DNA of 64,000 nucleotides from Bartonella doshiae NCTC 12862 = ATCC 700133 (GTDB lineage Bacteria; Pseudomonadota; Alphaproteobacteria; Rhizobiales; Rhizobiaceae): NCBI RefSeq assembly GCF_000278155.1, contig NZ_JH725096.1, positions 1 to 64,000 of the forward strand, read 5' to 3'. Shown piece by piece: positions 1 to 11,755 of this stretch (position 1 is its first letter; each line of letters starts with the position of its first letter). The notes under the pieces were generated by a model. It saw only the letters and a program-made list of their open reading frames with translations, ran no database searches and was not told where the DNA came from. The position numbers and the translations under genes were made by a program.

Positions 1-3000
1 CTCGTATCTTTAGTGACAATGCTAAAAAACAAGCTAATGAGATTGATGCTGTTCTGGCTTCTATGGATGATGAAGAGCTTTATGGCAAAATCCTTTATTC
101 TTATAGTTTCTCCCATGCTGTAAAGAATGGACTTTTAACGCCTTACAAGATTATCGTTTTAGGTGTTGATGAAGGAGAAGTGAGTAAATCTATCCAGCAT
201 CTGATGACAGATGAGAATTATGAACTTATTCTTGATGATAGAACAAAGATCATGGGTTGTTATCAAGCCCTTACCAAAATGGATCTGAAAATTGATCTTG
301 GGGACGATACAAGACCCATGCATCGGGCTTTGGCTTTTTGTAGAGATATTGATACTTCTGAACGCATATGTAGAACATTCAACGATGAAGAAGTTAAGAA
401 AGATTTACTTGATCTTCATGAAAACCATAAAAATATTCCCCCTCTTAACTGTCAAGCAGATCATATTAATGGAAAATCTGGTGCCAAAGACCGTACGATA
501 AAACTTGATTGGTTGAAAGAAGATGCGGGTGAGAATATCTGCCGTATATTAACCAATGTACGCTGCCTTTCAGAAGGTGTTGATGTTCCTTCCCTTGATG
601 CGGTTATGTTTTTACACCCGCGTAAAAGCCAAGTGGATGTGATACAGGCGGTAGGACGTGTGATGCGTCGTGCAAAAGGCAAAAAGATGGGCTATATCAT
701 TTTGCCGGTTGGTGTTCCTGCTGGTGTTTCACCAGAAGAGGCATTAAAAAACAATAAGAGATACAGCGTTGTCTGGCAAGTTCTCAATGCTTTGCTTGCC
801 CATGATGAGAATTTTAGCAAAACCCTTAACCAGATGGTCTTAGGACAAGACGTGAGCTCTATCATCGACATTGTTACAGTTTCTAAAAAGACCGAATTAG
901 AAAATGTCACCACGGTTATTGACGAAATCCCGCTACACGAAAAATCGGAAAAATCCGGACTTCATATTGGGACACAAGCTCATGAACCGCAACATAGTCA
1001 TAGCGTAACAGGAAGATTACCCTTTTTTGTTGAGTTTCCCAATGCTCTCAAAACACTGATTGTTAAAAAATCTACCATGAGTGATTATTGGGGCATTTGG
1101 GCGAACAATGTTGCTGAGATTGCACAAAACCATATCACACGCCTTCAAACTATGCTTTCTGATCAGACAAGCGAAGCTTATCATGCCTTTGATGCGTTTT
1201 ATAAGGAATTAAAAAACAACTTAAACAGTGAGATAAAACAAGAAGAAGCAATTGAGATGTTAGCGCAACATCTTGTAACGCGTCCTGTGTTTGAAGCTTT
1301 GTTTGAGGGCAATGAATTTGTGCAAAACAATGCCATTTCTCAAGCAATGGAAAAAATCTTAACAGAACTCGACAAAACCAATATCGAGGAAGAATCCAAA
1401 GAATTACAAGAGTTTTATGACAGCGTAAAGTTCCGTGCCTCTGGTATTACCGAACCACAGGCAAGACAAAATCTTATTATCAAACTTTACGAAGATTTTT
1501 TTACCAAAGCTTTTAAGAAGACAACGGATAGGCTTGGCATTGTTTATACCCCCGTTGAGGTTGTTGATTTTATCATTCATTCTGTTGATGATGTGTTGCG
1601 CAATGAATTTGGAAAAAGCTTGGGGTCACGTGGTGTCTCTATTCTTGACCCTTTCACTGGAACGGGAACCTTTATCACAAGGCTTTTACAATCAAAGCTC
1701 ATAAAACCAGAGGATATGGAATATAAGTTCCGTCATGATATCCATGCCAACGAGATTGTCTTGCTAGCGTACTACATAGCAGCCATTAACATTGAATCGA
1801 CTTATCATAGTTTGAAGAAAGGAGAGTATATTCCTTTCAAGCATATCGGTTTGACCGATACATTCCGGATGCTTGAAAAACAAGATCTGATGAGAGGTTT
1901 ACTAGAGAAAAACAGTGAATATTTAGAACTTCAGAAAAACCTCAATATTGAAGTTATTTTTGGGAATCCTCCTTATTCAGTAGGGCAAAAAAGCGAAAAT
2001 GATAATGCAAAGAACAGCCCTTATCCTATATTAGATGAACGTATCCGTAAAACTTATGCTGCTCAATCGAAAGTAACGAATATACGAGCACTTTATGACA
2101 GCTATATCCGTGCCATTCGTTGGGCAAGTGACCGTATTAGTAATGCTGGGGTAATAGGCTTTGTTTCTGGTTCTGGTTACATAGAAAAGCCAACAATGGA
2201 TAGCTTACGAAAATCTTTAGCCAAAGAGTTTACGAGTATTTATGTGCTTAATTTACGGGGGGATATTCGTAAAAATATGTTAAGCGATGGGAAAGCTCAA
2301 GAAGGTGAAAATGTTTTTGGCAATGGTAGTATGACTGGTATTGCTATAACATTGTTTATCAAAAATCCCAATGCTTCCGGAGATTGTAAAATTTACTATC
2401 ATGACATTGGTAATAATTTCACGACAAAAGAAAAACTTACAGCTCTTGAATACTTTGGTAGTATTGATGGCATTACACGTAAACAAAGTTGGCAAATGAT
2501 CACGCCGGATGAACATGGTGATTGGATAAATCAACGTGATGAAAGTTTCAAAACATTCCTAGCCCTAGGTGATAAGAAAAGTCATGGTAAAAAGCTGTTT
2601 GAAAATTTTTCGTGCGGTCTAAAAACTAATCGTGATGTTTGGGCATACAATTCAAGCCGTGAAGCTCTAGCGAAAAACATGAGTAACATGATTGCTTTCT
2701 ACAATAGAGAAGTAGAACGCTTTAATGATGCCTATCAACATATTGATCATAAAGCACATGCAAATGCTGTAAACAATTTTATTAATACAGACGAAAGAGA
2801 AATCAGTTGGAGCCGTGCTATCAAAAAACAGTTAGCTAGAAGCAAGGTTTTTGAGTTTGAAAACGCGTGCCTTACACAAAGTTTGTATCGTCCTTTTACA
2901 CGACAATGGCTTTATTATAATCGTACCTTTAATGAAATGGTTTATCAAATGCCGCGTATATTCCCTATGGGACAAGTGGTTGAAAATAAGGTAATACAAG

Positions 3001-3851
3001 TTACAGGTATAGGAGCAATGGCTGGCTTTTCTGTTATTATGGCTAAAAATTTGCCTGATGTTCACGCAATGGATACTAGTCAATGCTTTCCAAGATATGT
3101 TTATGAAGATGTCGTAATTTCAAAAGATAAAAATGAAAAACAGTCACATTTGTTTGCAAATGCTACAGAAGAAAGCAAAACAGCTGGTTTACAGAGGCGT
3201 GATGCCATTACGGATGAAGGATTAGCACATTTTAAAGCGGCTTATCCGAATGAAAAAATCACTAAAGATGATTTGTTCTATTACGTCTACGGATTGTTAC
3301 ATTCGGAAGATTATCGTGCTCGTTACGCTGATAACCTTTCTAAAGAGTTGCCTCGCATCCCTTGTGTTAAGAGTGCCGAAGATTTCTGGTCATTTGTTAA
3401 CGCGGGGCGTAAACTGGGTCATTTGCATGTAAATTATGAAGATGTGGAACCTTATCCCGTGACCTTTAAAAAGGGCAATCCAAAACAGGCAGACATTCCT
3501 AATCCCGAAAAATTCTATTATGTGACTGAAATGAAATTCGCAAAAGCAGGTAAAGAGAAAGATAAATCGACTGTTATTTATAACAGCAATATCATCATGA
3601 CAGATATCCCTCTTGAAGCTTATGAATATATCGTCAATGGTAGACCCGCTCTTGAATGGGTTATGGGGCGTCAATGCGTCAAGACTGATAAAAAGAGCGG
3701 CATTGTGAATGATGCCAATCGCTATGCTGTTGAAACCATTGGCAACCCTGCTTATCCATTAGAATTGTTTCAAAGGGTTATTACTGTAAGTTTAGAAACA
3801 ATGAAAATCGTTAAAAACTTACCAAAATTAGAAATGAGAGAAACCGAATAG
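1..3851 (+). CDS. Type ISP-like restriction-modification protein (helicase + N6-adenine methylase), 5' end outside window
   Basis: The reading frame is already open at the first bases, so the true start and the expected N-terminal nuclease and Walker motifs lie upstream. About 1283 residues are visible. First comes the second half of a superfamily 2 helicase, with the motif V/VI region (LSEGVDVP, then QAVGRVMRRA, about 560-680). A linker follows, then a gamma-type N6-adenine methylase with SAM motif DPFTGTGTF near 1650-1675 and catalytic NPPY near 1967-1978. The last ~450 residues probably hold the target-recognition domain. Translocase and methylase in one chain is the Type ISP architecture (LlaGI/LlaBIII type). 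Such enzymes methylate one strand of an asymmetric site and cleave unmethylated DNA after translocation. No separate hsdM or hsdS is seen. It borders a prophage-type remnant, which suggests acquired DNA. The frame is intact to its TAG. Family is secure; activity depends on the unseen N-terminus. Confidence 0.85.
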   Translation, partial: RIFSDNAKKQANEIDAVLASMDDEELYGKILYSYSFSHAVKNGLLTPYKIIVLGVDEGEVSKSIQHLMTDENYELILDDRTKIMGCYQALTKMDLKIDLGDDTRPMHRALAFCRDIDTSERICRTFNDEEVKKDLLDLHENHKNIPPLNCQADHINGKSGAKDRTIKLDWLKEDAGENICRILTNVRCLSEGVDVPSLDAVMFLHPRKSQVDVIQAVGRVMRRAKGKKMGYIILPVGVPAGVSPEEALKNNKRYSVVWQVLNALLAHDENFSKTLNQMVLGQDVSSIIDIVTVSKKTELENVTTVIDEIPLHEKSEKSGLHIGTQAHEPQHSHSVTGRLPFFVEFPNALKTLIVKKSTMSDYWGIWANNVAEIAQNHITRLQTMLSDQTSEAYHAFDAFYKELKNNLNSEIKQEEAIEMLAQHLVTRPVFEALFEGNEFVQNNAISQAMEKILTELDKTNIEEESKELQEFYDSVKFRASGITEPQARQNLIIKLYEDFFTKAFKKTTDRLGIVYTPVEVVDFIIHSVDDVLRNEFGKSLGSRGVSILDPFTGTGTFITRLLQSKLIKPEDMEYKFRHDIHANEIVLLAYYIAAINIESTYHSLKKGEYIPFKHIGLTDTFRMLEKQDLMRGLLEKNSEYLELQKNLNIEVIFGNPPYSVGQKSENDNAKNSPYPILDERIRKTYAAQSKVTNIRALYDSYIRAIRWASDRISNAGVIGFVSGSGYIEKPTMDSLRKSLAKEFTSIYVLNLRGDIRKNMLSDGKAQEGENVFGNGSMTGIAITLFIKNPNASGDCKIYYHDIGNNFTTKEKLTALEYFGSIDGITRKQSWQMITPDEHGDWINQRDESFKTFLALGDKKSHGKKLFENFSCGLKTNRDVWAYNSSREALAKNMSNMIAFYNREVERFNDAYQHIDHKAHANAVNNFINTDEREISWSRAIKKQLARSKVFEFENACLTQSLYRPFTRQWLYYNRTFNEMVYQMPRIFPMGQVVENKVIQVTGIGAMAGFSVIMAKNLPDVHAMDTSQCFPRYVYEDVVISKDKNEKQSHLFANATEESKTAGLQRRDAITDEGLAHFKAAYPNEKITKDDLFYYVYGLLHSEDYRARYADNLSKELPRIPCVKSAEDFWSFVNAGRKLGHLHVNYEDVEPYPVTFKKGNPKQADIPNPEKFYYVTEMKFAKAGKEKDKSTVIYNSNIIMTDIPLEAYEYIVNGRPALEWVMGRQCVKTDKKSGIVNDANRYAVETIGNPAYPLELFQRVITVSLETMKIVKNLPKLEMRETE

Positions 3852-4458
3852 ACTTATGAGGTTAACACACCTCATAGAGGTCTCTTGTGTATTAGTTTAA
3901 ACGATAATCTATAAACGCATTATCTTGTAAACTGCTTACATACAATCTTACAAAGAAAGATTTATCATGTGTTATTCTAAAAGATAAGACTTTGCACTTT
4001 TAAACACTCTAATTTGGATTGCTTTTAAAAGACTATATCGTAATCTAAAATGATAGATGTATACTTTTCAAAAGCTCTGTTTAAAGAGATTTTGATAATC
4101 TCTTTAATTATCAGTTTCTCTTTAGATGTTTTATAACAAATAAATCATATTATCATCCTTATCATTTCTCTTATGAAAATGAAAAATGATGCGGTAGCTA
4201 TAAAGAAGATAACAGCTATAGAGCATGCGTAAAAACAGCAGTTTTGAATAAAGAAAAATGCAAATGAAAGCTTTGATTATAAAGGAAATATCTATGCGCT
4301 ATAAAAGAAATTAACAGAAATCTTAAAAACCATTTAGTAAAAAAACTGATAGGTTATAAAGATAAAAATACGCATGATGAGAGCGTTTTTAAATCTTATG
4401 AATGTATAGATTCAAAAAACAACGCGATCATTTCATAAAGCTTATGGTATAGTTTTAA
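3852..4458. other. Gene-free AT-rich spacer
   Basis: About 600 bases between the restriction gene and the hexapeptide-repeat remnant. I see only very short open frames, such as a 19-codon one starting at 4173, and no recognisable protein, RNA gene or clear terminator. Confidence 0.5.
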
Positions 4459-4903
4459 AAATACATCATAACAAATGAAAACAAACAAATTAAAGATCGG
4501 ATGGCTAAACAGATTACAAACCTCTATCGCATTAAAGCTCTAAAAGATTTTGATGATGTCAAAGCAGGTATCTTAGGGGGTTTTATTGAAAAGGAAGTCA
4601 ACCTCTCTCATGATGGCAATTGCTGGGTTTATGATGATGCATGGGTTTATGGGCATGCTCAGGTTTCGGGTTGTGCCTGCGTTTATAGCCATGTTAAGAT
4701 TTATAATTATGCTGTTGTTAATAGCTGTGCAAAAATTTATGGTAAGTTTATGGCAATGCCAAGATCTCATATTATACAAAGATCTGGGGTAGAGCTTATG
4801 GCAAGGCAAAATTAAACAGACAAAGTAAAATAAGGTCGGTACCAAAAAATTGTGAGGTTTATGAAGCGATAATGTTGTCAAGATTGTTGATACAGAAGAG
4901 TAA
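4459..4903 (+). pseudogene. Frameshifted hexapeptide-repeat (left-handed beta-helix) protein, prophage-type
   Basis: An ATG at 4501 opens a 104-codon frame. After LYRIKALKDF it shows repeated short units (WVYDDAWVYGHAQVSG, KIYNYAVVNSCAKIYG) like the left-handed beta-helix proteins common in Bartonella prophage regions. The repeats leave this frame at 4746/4747. Adding one G there restores KVYGNAKIS and then YTKIWGRAYGKAK. A second shift near 4868 gives a plausible C-terminus (DNVVKIVDTEE) ending at a TAA at 4901-4903, just before a hairpin. Similarity may begin upstream of the ATG, at KYIITNENKQI from about 4459. The gene is therefore a recent pseudogene with at least two frameshifts. The function of the family is unknown to me; acyltransferase activity is not implied. 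Confidence 0.6.
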
Positions 4904-4908
4904 AAAAC

Positions 4909-4927
4909 AAGCGTGGGGGCGCTTTTC
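4909..4927 (+). terminator. Possible terminator after the hexapeptide remnant
   Basis: A 5-bp stem (aagcg/cgctt) with a tggggg loop is followed by ttttc. It lies 6 bases after the inferred original stop codon, which supports that gene end. The stem is short. Confidence 0.45.
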
Positions 4928-6537
4928 TTATGGCTATAAACGCATCATAAAAGAGAGAATTCAAAAAAGAAAGCCGTGTCATTTACGTGACGAAGCTTAT
5001 GAATGAAGATATAATGAATGACTCATAAATATGAATTTACCAATAAATGGTAATGCCTATATACAAAACGTATACTATTGCAAGCACTCCATTGTCTTTA
5101 TTAAAACTTACCAAAAGAAATGTAAATGATAAGTATGATCTTAAATATCATTCATTTGAATGAAAGAGACTGTAAACTCTTTTCGTTGCTATAAAACCTA
5201 TTAAGAATAATGCCCTCATATTTGAGCCGTTCCATTTAAAACAAAGCACATGATCAAAATGCTTTTTTAAAACGTTTCATATACTGACCTTAAAATTGAG
5301 TTGAGTGAATTGAAATAACGCATTTTCTAAAATAAAAACCTATCAAATAAATCAAAACGCTTGGTAGGTTTATCAATATAATTAAGCAAATGTGTCTTAA
5401 GTAAATGTCTACAACAAAACCCATTTTTACATTTACAAGCGTTGGTTTTTAAAACAACCTCTCATAAGGATAAAAGCAGCGTTTTCTTGACAACTGAAAG
5501 GATAATAAGCTTATAATTGCTTATAAAATAAGAGATCTCATTTTGAGTCTTCAATTGTTTAAACGTTCATTTAAAAAGGCTCTCATAAGCGTATTCTCAC
5601 TTTGCACTAAATATAACTTCTCTGCAAATAAGCAAGCTCAATGTTTGAATTGGCAAAATTAACCAATTCAATTTCGGAGCCGTTAACTTTAGAATAGAGC
5701 ATCCTTTAAACACTATCATTTTTGACTCAAAATTGAATAAAACCCGATGCCTTTGCGCCATGGTTACAATTTTTTGAAATTTACCTGCTCATCTTTATCT
5801 CAATAGATTTCCTTAAATTTGAGGGGACTAAAATCATTCAATCCAAATTTGGGCTCTGTGCTTTTAAACTATAACTTTTAAAACGTTTTTTGCTTGCTTA
5901 CATTATATCATTAAAAGGCTTTCGATCTTACACGATATAACATTGTGATTTTCATACCAATATTGTGATGATAATGTCTATATAATGCCTGCCTATTATT
6001 TACTGACTTTTTAGTAAGCGCTTTAAAAGCGATCTTGTCTTTAAATTTTTTTATGTGCCCTTAATGAATGAAAATCTGTAGCTCGTATGATAGTTTCAAA
6101 TGATTATTCCTTTTAAGGTTTAGCTCAAAAAAGAGCAAAACCCATACCATTCTTTAAACGCATGCAATTTATGTTATCGATAATTTCAAAACGATTGCAT
6201 CTTTAACAATGCGATTTGTATGTGATAAAACGTATCACAAAATTTATGAACCGTTATGAATGGTAGCTGCTTTTCATTTCATTTGAACGTTTACATGCGT
6301 TAATATTTGCATCATGATTTGCTTTTTATGATCTGTTTATAGATGGCAATTGTTTATAAAAAATAGTCAAATGAATCACATATAAAAGTGTGGATTCTAA
6401 ATGGGATTAATATAAAATAATTTCATATAACCTATTGACTTTATTGTATTTTTACTTACAAAATCCTTTCTATCATGTAAAAGATATACTCAAAACACGT
6501 AAACTTTGTGTTTTTTACAAGGTCTATTTTTTATTAA
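4928..6537. other. Long gene-free AT-rich region beside the accessory island
   Basis: About 1.6 kb with no supported gene. I read both strands and found only very short frames, with many poly-A/T tracts and recurrent ttttaaaacg-like words. A weak hairpin (about 6491-6518) lies just beyond the ilvD stop. This is probably decayed prophage or island DNA, but no parent gene can be named. Confidence 0.5.
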
Positions 6538-8376
6538 TCAAAGATTCCGCACGGCACCTTTTGCAGCAGAAGTTGTCATAGCTGCATACGCCTTGAGAGC
6601 CTTTGAAATCTTACGCTTACGCTCCTCAACAGGTTGCCAAGCTGCTTTTTCTTTTGCCTCCATTTTGGCACGACGATGCTTCATCTCAATATCATCAACC
6701 AAAATATGAATGCTACGATTTGGGATATCAATTTCTATGACATCACCCTCTTCTACCAAAGCAATTGCTCCTCCTTCAGCAGCTTCCGGTGAAACATGTC
6801 CAATAGAAAGGCCTGAAGTTCCTCCTGAAAAACGGCCATCGGTTATCAACGCACAAGCTTTTCCTAAACCTTTAGATTTGAGATAACTCGTAGGATAAAG
6901 CATTTCCTGCATTCCAGGTCCACCTCGTGGACCTTCATAACGGATTACAACAATATCACCTGATTTAATTTTATCATTTAAAATAGCTGAAACAGCTGAG
7001 TCTTGGCTTTCAAAAATTCTTGCTGGACCTTTAAAAGTTAAAATTGATTGATCAACACCCGCTGTTTTCACAATACAGCCATCTTTCGCAAGATTTCCAT
7101 ACAGAACCGCCAATCCTCCATCCTGCAAATATGCATGTTCCCTATCACGGATCACCCCCTTTTCACGATCAAGATCTAGAGCATCATAGCGACAAAATTG
7201 ACTAAAAGCTGTCTGTGTTGGAATACCTCCTGGGGCTGCGCGATAAAATTTATGAACCAATGGTTCATTGGTTCGTTTCACGTCCCAATGACGTAGAGCT
7301 TCTTTCATCGTTTTTGCGTGTACTGTATAAGTGGATGTATCAATAAGTCCAGCCGCATCTAATTCTCCTAAAAGCCCCATAATACCACCAGCACGGTGTA
7401 CATCTTCCATATGTATATTCGCTACAGAAGGTGCAACCTTGCACAAAACAGGAACACTGCGCGAAAGACGGTCAATATCCGTCATAGTAAAATCCACCTC
7501 GCCTTCTTGCGCCGCAGCTAAAATATGCAAAACAGTATTGGTTGACCCTCCCATAGCAATATCCACAGTCATTGCATTTTCAAAGGCCTTGCGCGAAGCA
7601 ATGGAACGCGGCAAAACTGTCTCATCGCCTTGTTCATAATAACGCTTGGCCAATGCAACAATTCGTCGTCCAGCTTCTTCAAAAAGCATCCGACGATCTG
7701 CATGAGTCGCTAATACTGATCCATTTCCGGGAAGAGAAAGCCCTAATGCCTCGGTCAGACAATTCATCGAATTCGCAGTAAACATTCCTGAACAAGAACC
7801 ACATGTAGGGCAAGCTACACGCTCTATTGCATTAACTTCTTCTTCCGAATTGTGCTCTGAAGCAGCTGCAATCATAGCATCAACTAAGTCAACAGCGAGA
7901 TCTTGATCTTTCCATTTAATCTTGCCTGCTTCCATAGGACCGCCTGAAACAAAGATTGTTGGAATATTCAACCGTAAAGATGCCATTAACATACCAGGTG
8001 TAATTTTGTCACAATTGGAAATACAAACAAGGGCATCAGCACAATGAGCGTTGACCATATATTCAACAGAATCAGCAATGATTTCACGGGAAGGCAAAGA
8101 ATAAAGCATTCCATCATGTCCCATAGCAATTCCATCATCTACAGCAATTGTATTAAATTCCTTCGCGACACCACCAGCAACAGCTATTTCTTGTGCAACC
8201 AGTTGCCCAAGATCTTTTAAATGAACATGCCCTGGTACAAATTGTGTAAAAGAATTCGCAATCGCAATAATGGGTTTACCAAAATCAGCGTCTTTCATCC
8301 CTGTTGCGCGCCAAAGCCCACGGGCTCCAGCCATGTTGCGCCCATGAGTCGATATTCTTGAACGATAAGAAGGCAT
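6538..8376 (-). CDS. ilvD: Dihydroxy-acid dehydratase
   Basis: A 612-residue protein of normal length for IlvD. It dehydrates 2,3-dihydroxy-3-methyl(butanoate/pentanoate) to the 2-oxo acids that lead to valine, isoleucine, leucine and pantothenate. Cysteines expected to bind the iron-sulfur cluster are present in [10 protein letters not shown] (around residue 120) and [11 protein letters not shown] (around residue 195). GRFSGGTSG near the C-terminus is the conserved active-site loop. The ATG at 8376 gives the standard N-terminus and is preceded by a purine-rich GAGGGGAAA stretch. It stands alone: the upstream side is a 500-base spacer and the downstream side is the gene-free region. No other ilv gene is in the window. 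Identification is certain. Confidence 0.97.
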   Translation of the reverse strand: MPSYRSRISTHGRNMAGARGLWRATGMKDADFGKPIIAIANSFTQFVPGHVHLKDLGQLVAQEIAVAGGVAKEFNTIAVDDGIAMGHDGMLYSLPSREIIADSVEYMVNAHCADALVCISNCDKITPGMLMASLRLNIPTIFVSGGPMEAGKIKWKDQDLAVDLVDAMIAAASEHNSEEEVNAIERVACPTCGSCSGMFTANSMNCLTEALGLSLPGNGSVLATHADRRMLFEEAGRRIVALAKRYYEQGDETVLPRSIASRKAFENAMTVDIAMGGSTNTVLHILAAAQEGEVDFTMTDIDRLSRSVPVLCKVAPSVANIHMEDVHRAGGIMGLLGELDAAGLIDTSTYTVHAKTMKEALRHWDVKRTNEPLVHKFYRAAPGGIPTQTAFSQFCRYDALDLDREKGVIRDREHAYLQDGGLAVLYGNLAKDGCIVKTAGVDQSILTFKGPARIFESQDSAVSAILNDKIKSGDIVVIRYEGPRGGPGMQEMLYPTSYLKSKGLGKACALITDGRFSGGTSGLSIGHVSPEAAEGGAIALVEEGDVIEIDIPNRSIHILVDDIEMKHRRAKMEAKEKAAWQPVEERKRKISKALKAYAAMTTSAAKGAVRNL

Positions 8377-8890
8377 TATTTTTTCCCCTCAATAATTCCA
8401 TTTTTTCTGTTGTGCTGTAATTTCATCTTAAAAACAAGAGCTCTCATATGAGAAATCAAAAATGCCTCTTATTGAAACATTTAAATCTCAAAATTGAAAA
8501 CTCCTCTTAGCTGTATAAAACCTTAATGCAAGGCTAGAAAAAATGTCTGCTTCATAGAAGTGATTGATCATCATCATATAAACGTCCCTTATCGATGATA
8601 TTTTTCTAATCTAGTAAAAACTCTTTTTCTATGCATGATGTCATAAATGATAAACAGCGTTTTTTCTTTTAAAATGTACGATAAGAAAAATACCAACCTG
8701 CTTGTTCACACTTTTCTTACAATAAAATTCCATGAATATTACAAAAAAGCACTATGAAGCAACGAATAAGCATAGCACTTTTTAATCAGCGCATAAATCT
8801 TCCTTTAATAAAGGTAGACGCCCTCTTTCTATAAAGAGCAATGGCTTTTATAAACACACATGCCTTATTGGAATAACATTTTGGTCTTTT
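8377..8890. other. Spacer between ilvD and tRNA-Ala
   Basis: About 510 AT-rich bases. It must contain the ilvD promoter on the minus strand, but I cannot point to a convincing one. No ORF or RNA gene recognised. Confidence 0.4.
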
Positions 8891-8966
<76 letters not shown>

Positions 8967-9083
8967 ACATAAAGACGGATTCTTTCTTAAAAGAATAGTA
9001 AACAATGTTAGAGAAATTCTGTAGAACGATAAAAATCGAAGATCAAGAAGAATTTATATTCTAGAAAAGAATATTCTTTTTTC

Positions 9084-9464
9084 TTAAATATCGTCATCGT
9101 TAGAAACACCACCTCCGAGAATATCGGCAACGTCATCATCCTCATCGTCTTCATCATGAGATAAAAACGTATCATCATCATCACCAAGATCTACATCGCT
9201 ATCTCCCAAATCAGGAAGATCATCATCTTTGGAATCATCAACATCCTCCTCAAGAAGCATAAAAGCAGATTTTTCAAGCGCTGTATCAAGCTCTTCAGTA
9301 TCAACTTCTTCTTCACCACTTGCTTCAGCTGCCGCAACTTCAAAGTAAGAACGCGGATAAGAAATTCCTGTATAAGGCGACACAATAGGGTCGCGATTAA
9401 GATCATAAAACTTTTTCCCCGTTTCTGGATCAACACGCTTAGTTCCAAGTTCCTGTTTTGCCAT
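9084..9464 (-). CDS. FYDLN acid-domain protein (TIGR02300 family)
   Basis: A 126-residue protein. It begins with the family signature LGTKRVDPETGKKFYDLN and SPYTGISYPRSYF, then runs into a strongly acidic tail of Asp/Glu runs from about residue 50 to the end. The family is typical of Alphaproteobacteria; its function is not established. The N-terminus resembles a zinc-ribbon-like module without the usual cysteines. An AAGAGGCA ribosome-binding site precedes the ATG at 9464. It diverges from aroA with about 190 bases between them and lies just downstream of tRNA-Ala (same strand), a neighbourhood often seen in rhizobia. Confidence 0.85.
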   Translation of the reverse strand: MAKQELGTKRVDPETGKKFYDLNRDPIVSPYTGISYPRSYFEVAAAEASGEEEVDTEELDTALEKSAFMLLEEDVDDSKDDDLPDLGDSDVDLGDDDDTFLSHDEDDEDDDVADILGGGVSNDDDI

Positions 9465-9581
9465 GAACCGTGCCTCTTTGTTAACTCTAATCTCATTAAA
9501 AAACGAATTTTATGGTGCTTAATCGAAAAATAATGCCTTTGTCAAAGATAAATACATCGTTCCACATGGATTTTCTCATGA

Positions 9582-11623
<2,042 letters not shown>

Positions 11624-11644
11624 AGCAGTTAAGGTGATTTCCAG

Positions 11645-11750
11645 CCTAGCGCTAATCTTTCTTCCTGTATTAAGGAAAAAGGCAGGAAGTTGCCTCGTAT
11701 TAACACTAACCTAGCGCTTATACCTTTTACTATAAGGTATGTATCAGGAG
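11645..11750 (+). promoter_or_regulatory. Structured leader upstream of rpsA
   Basis: The cmk-rpsA gap contains a repeated word (cctagcgct at 11645-11653 and 11710-11718), an inverted repeat cttcctg/caggaag (11661-11667/11683-11689), and a small hairpin tacctt/aaggta (11721-11726/11734-11739). The hairpin ends five bases before the CAGGAG ribosome-binding site at 11745-11750. S1 is autogenously regulated in E. coli, so an autoregulatory leader is plausible but unproven here. Confidence 0.4.
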
Positions 11751-11755
11751 TTCTT

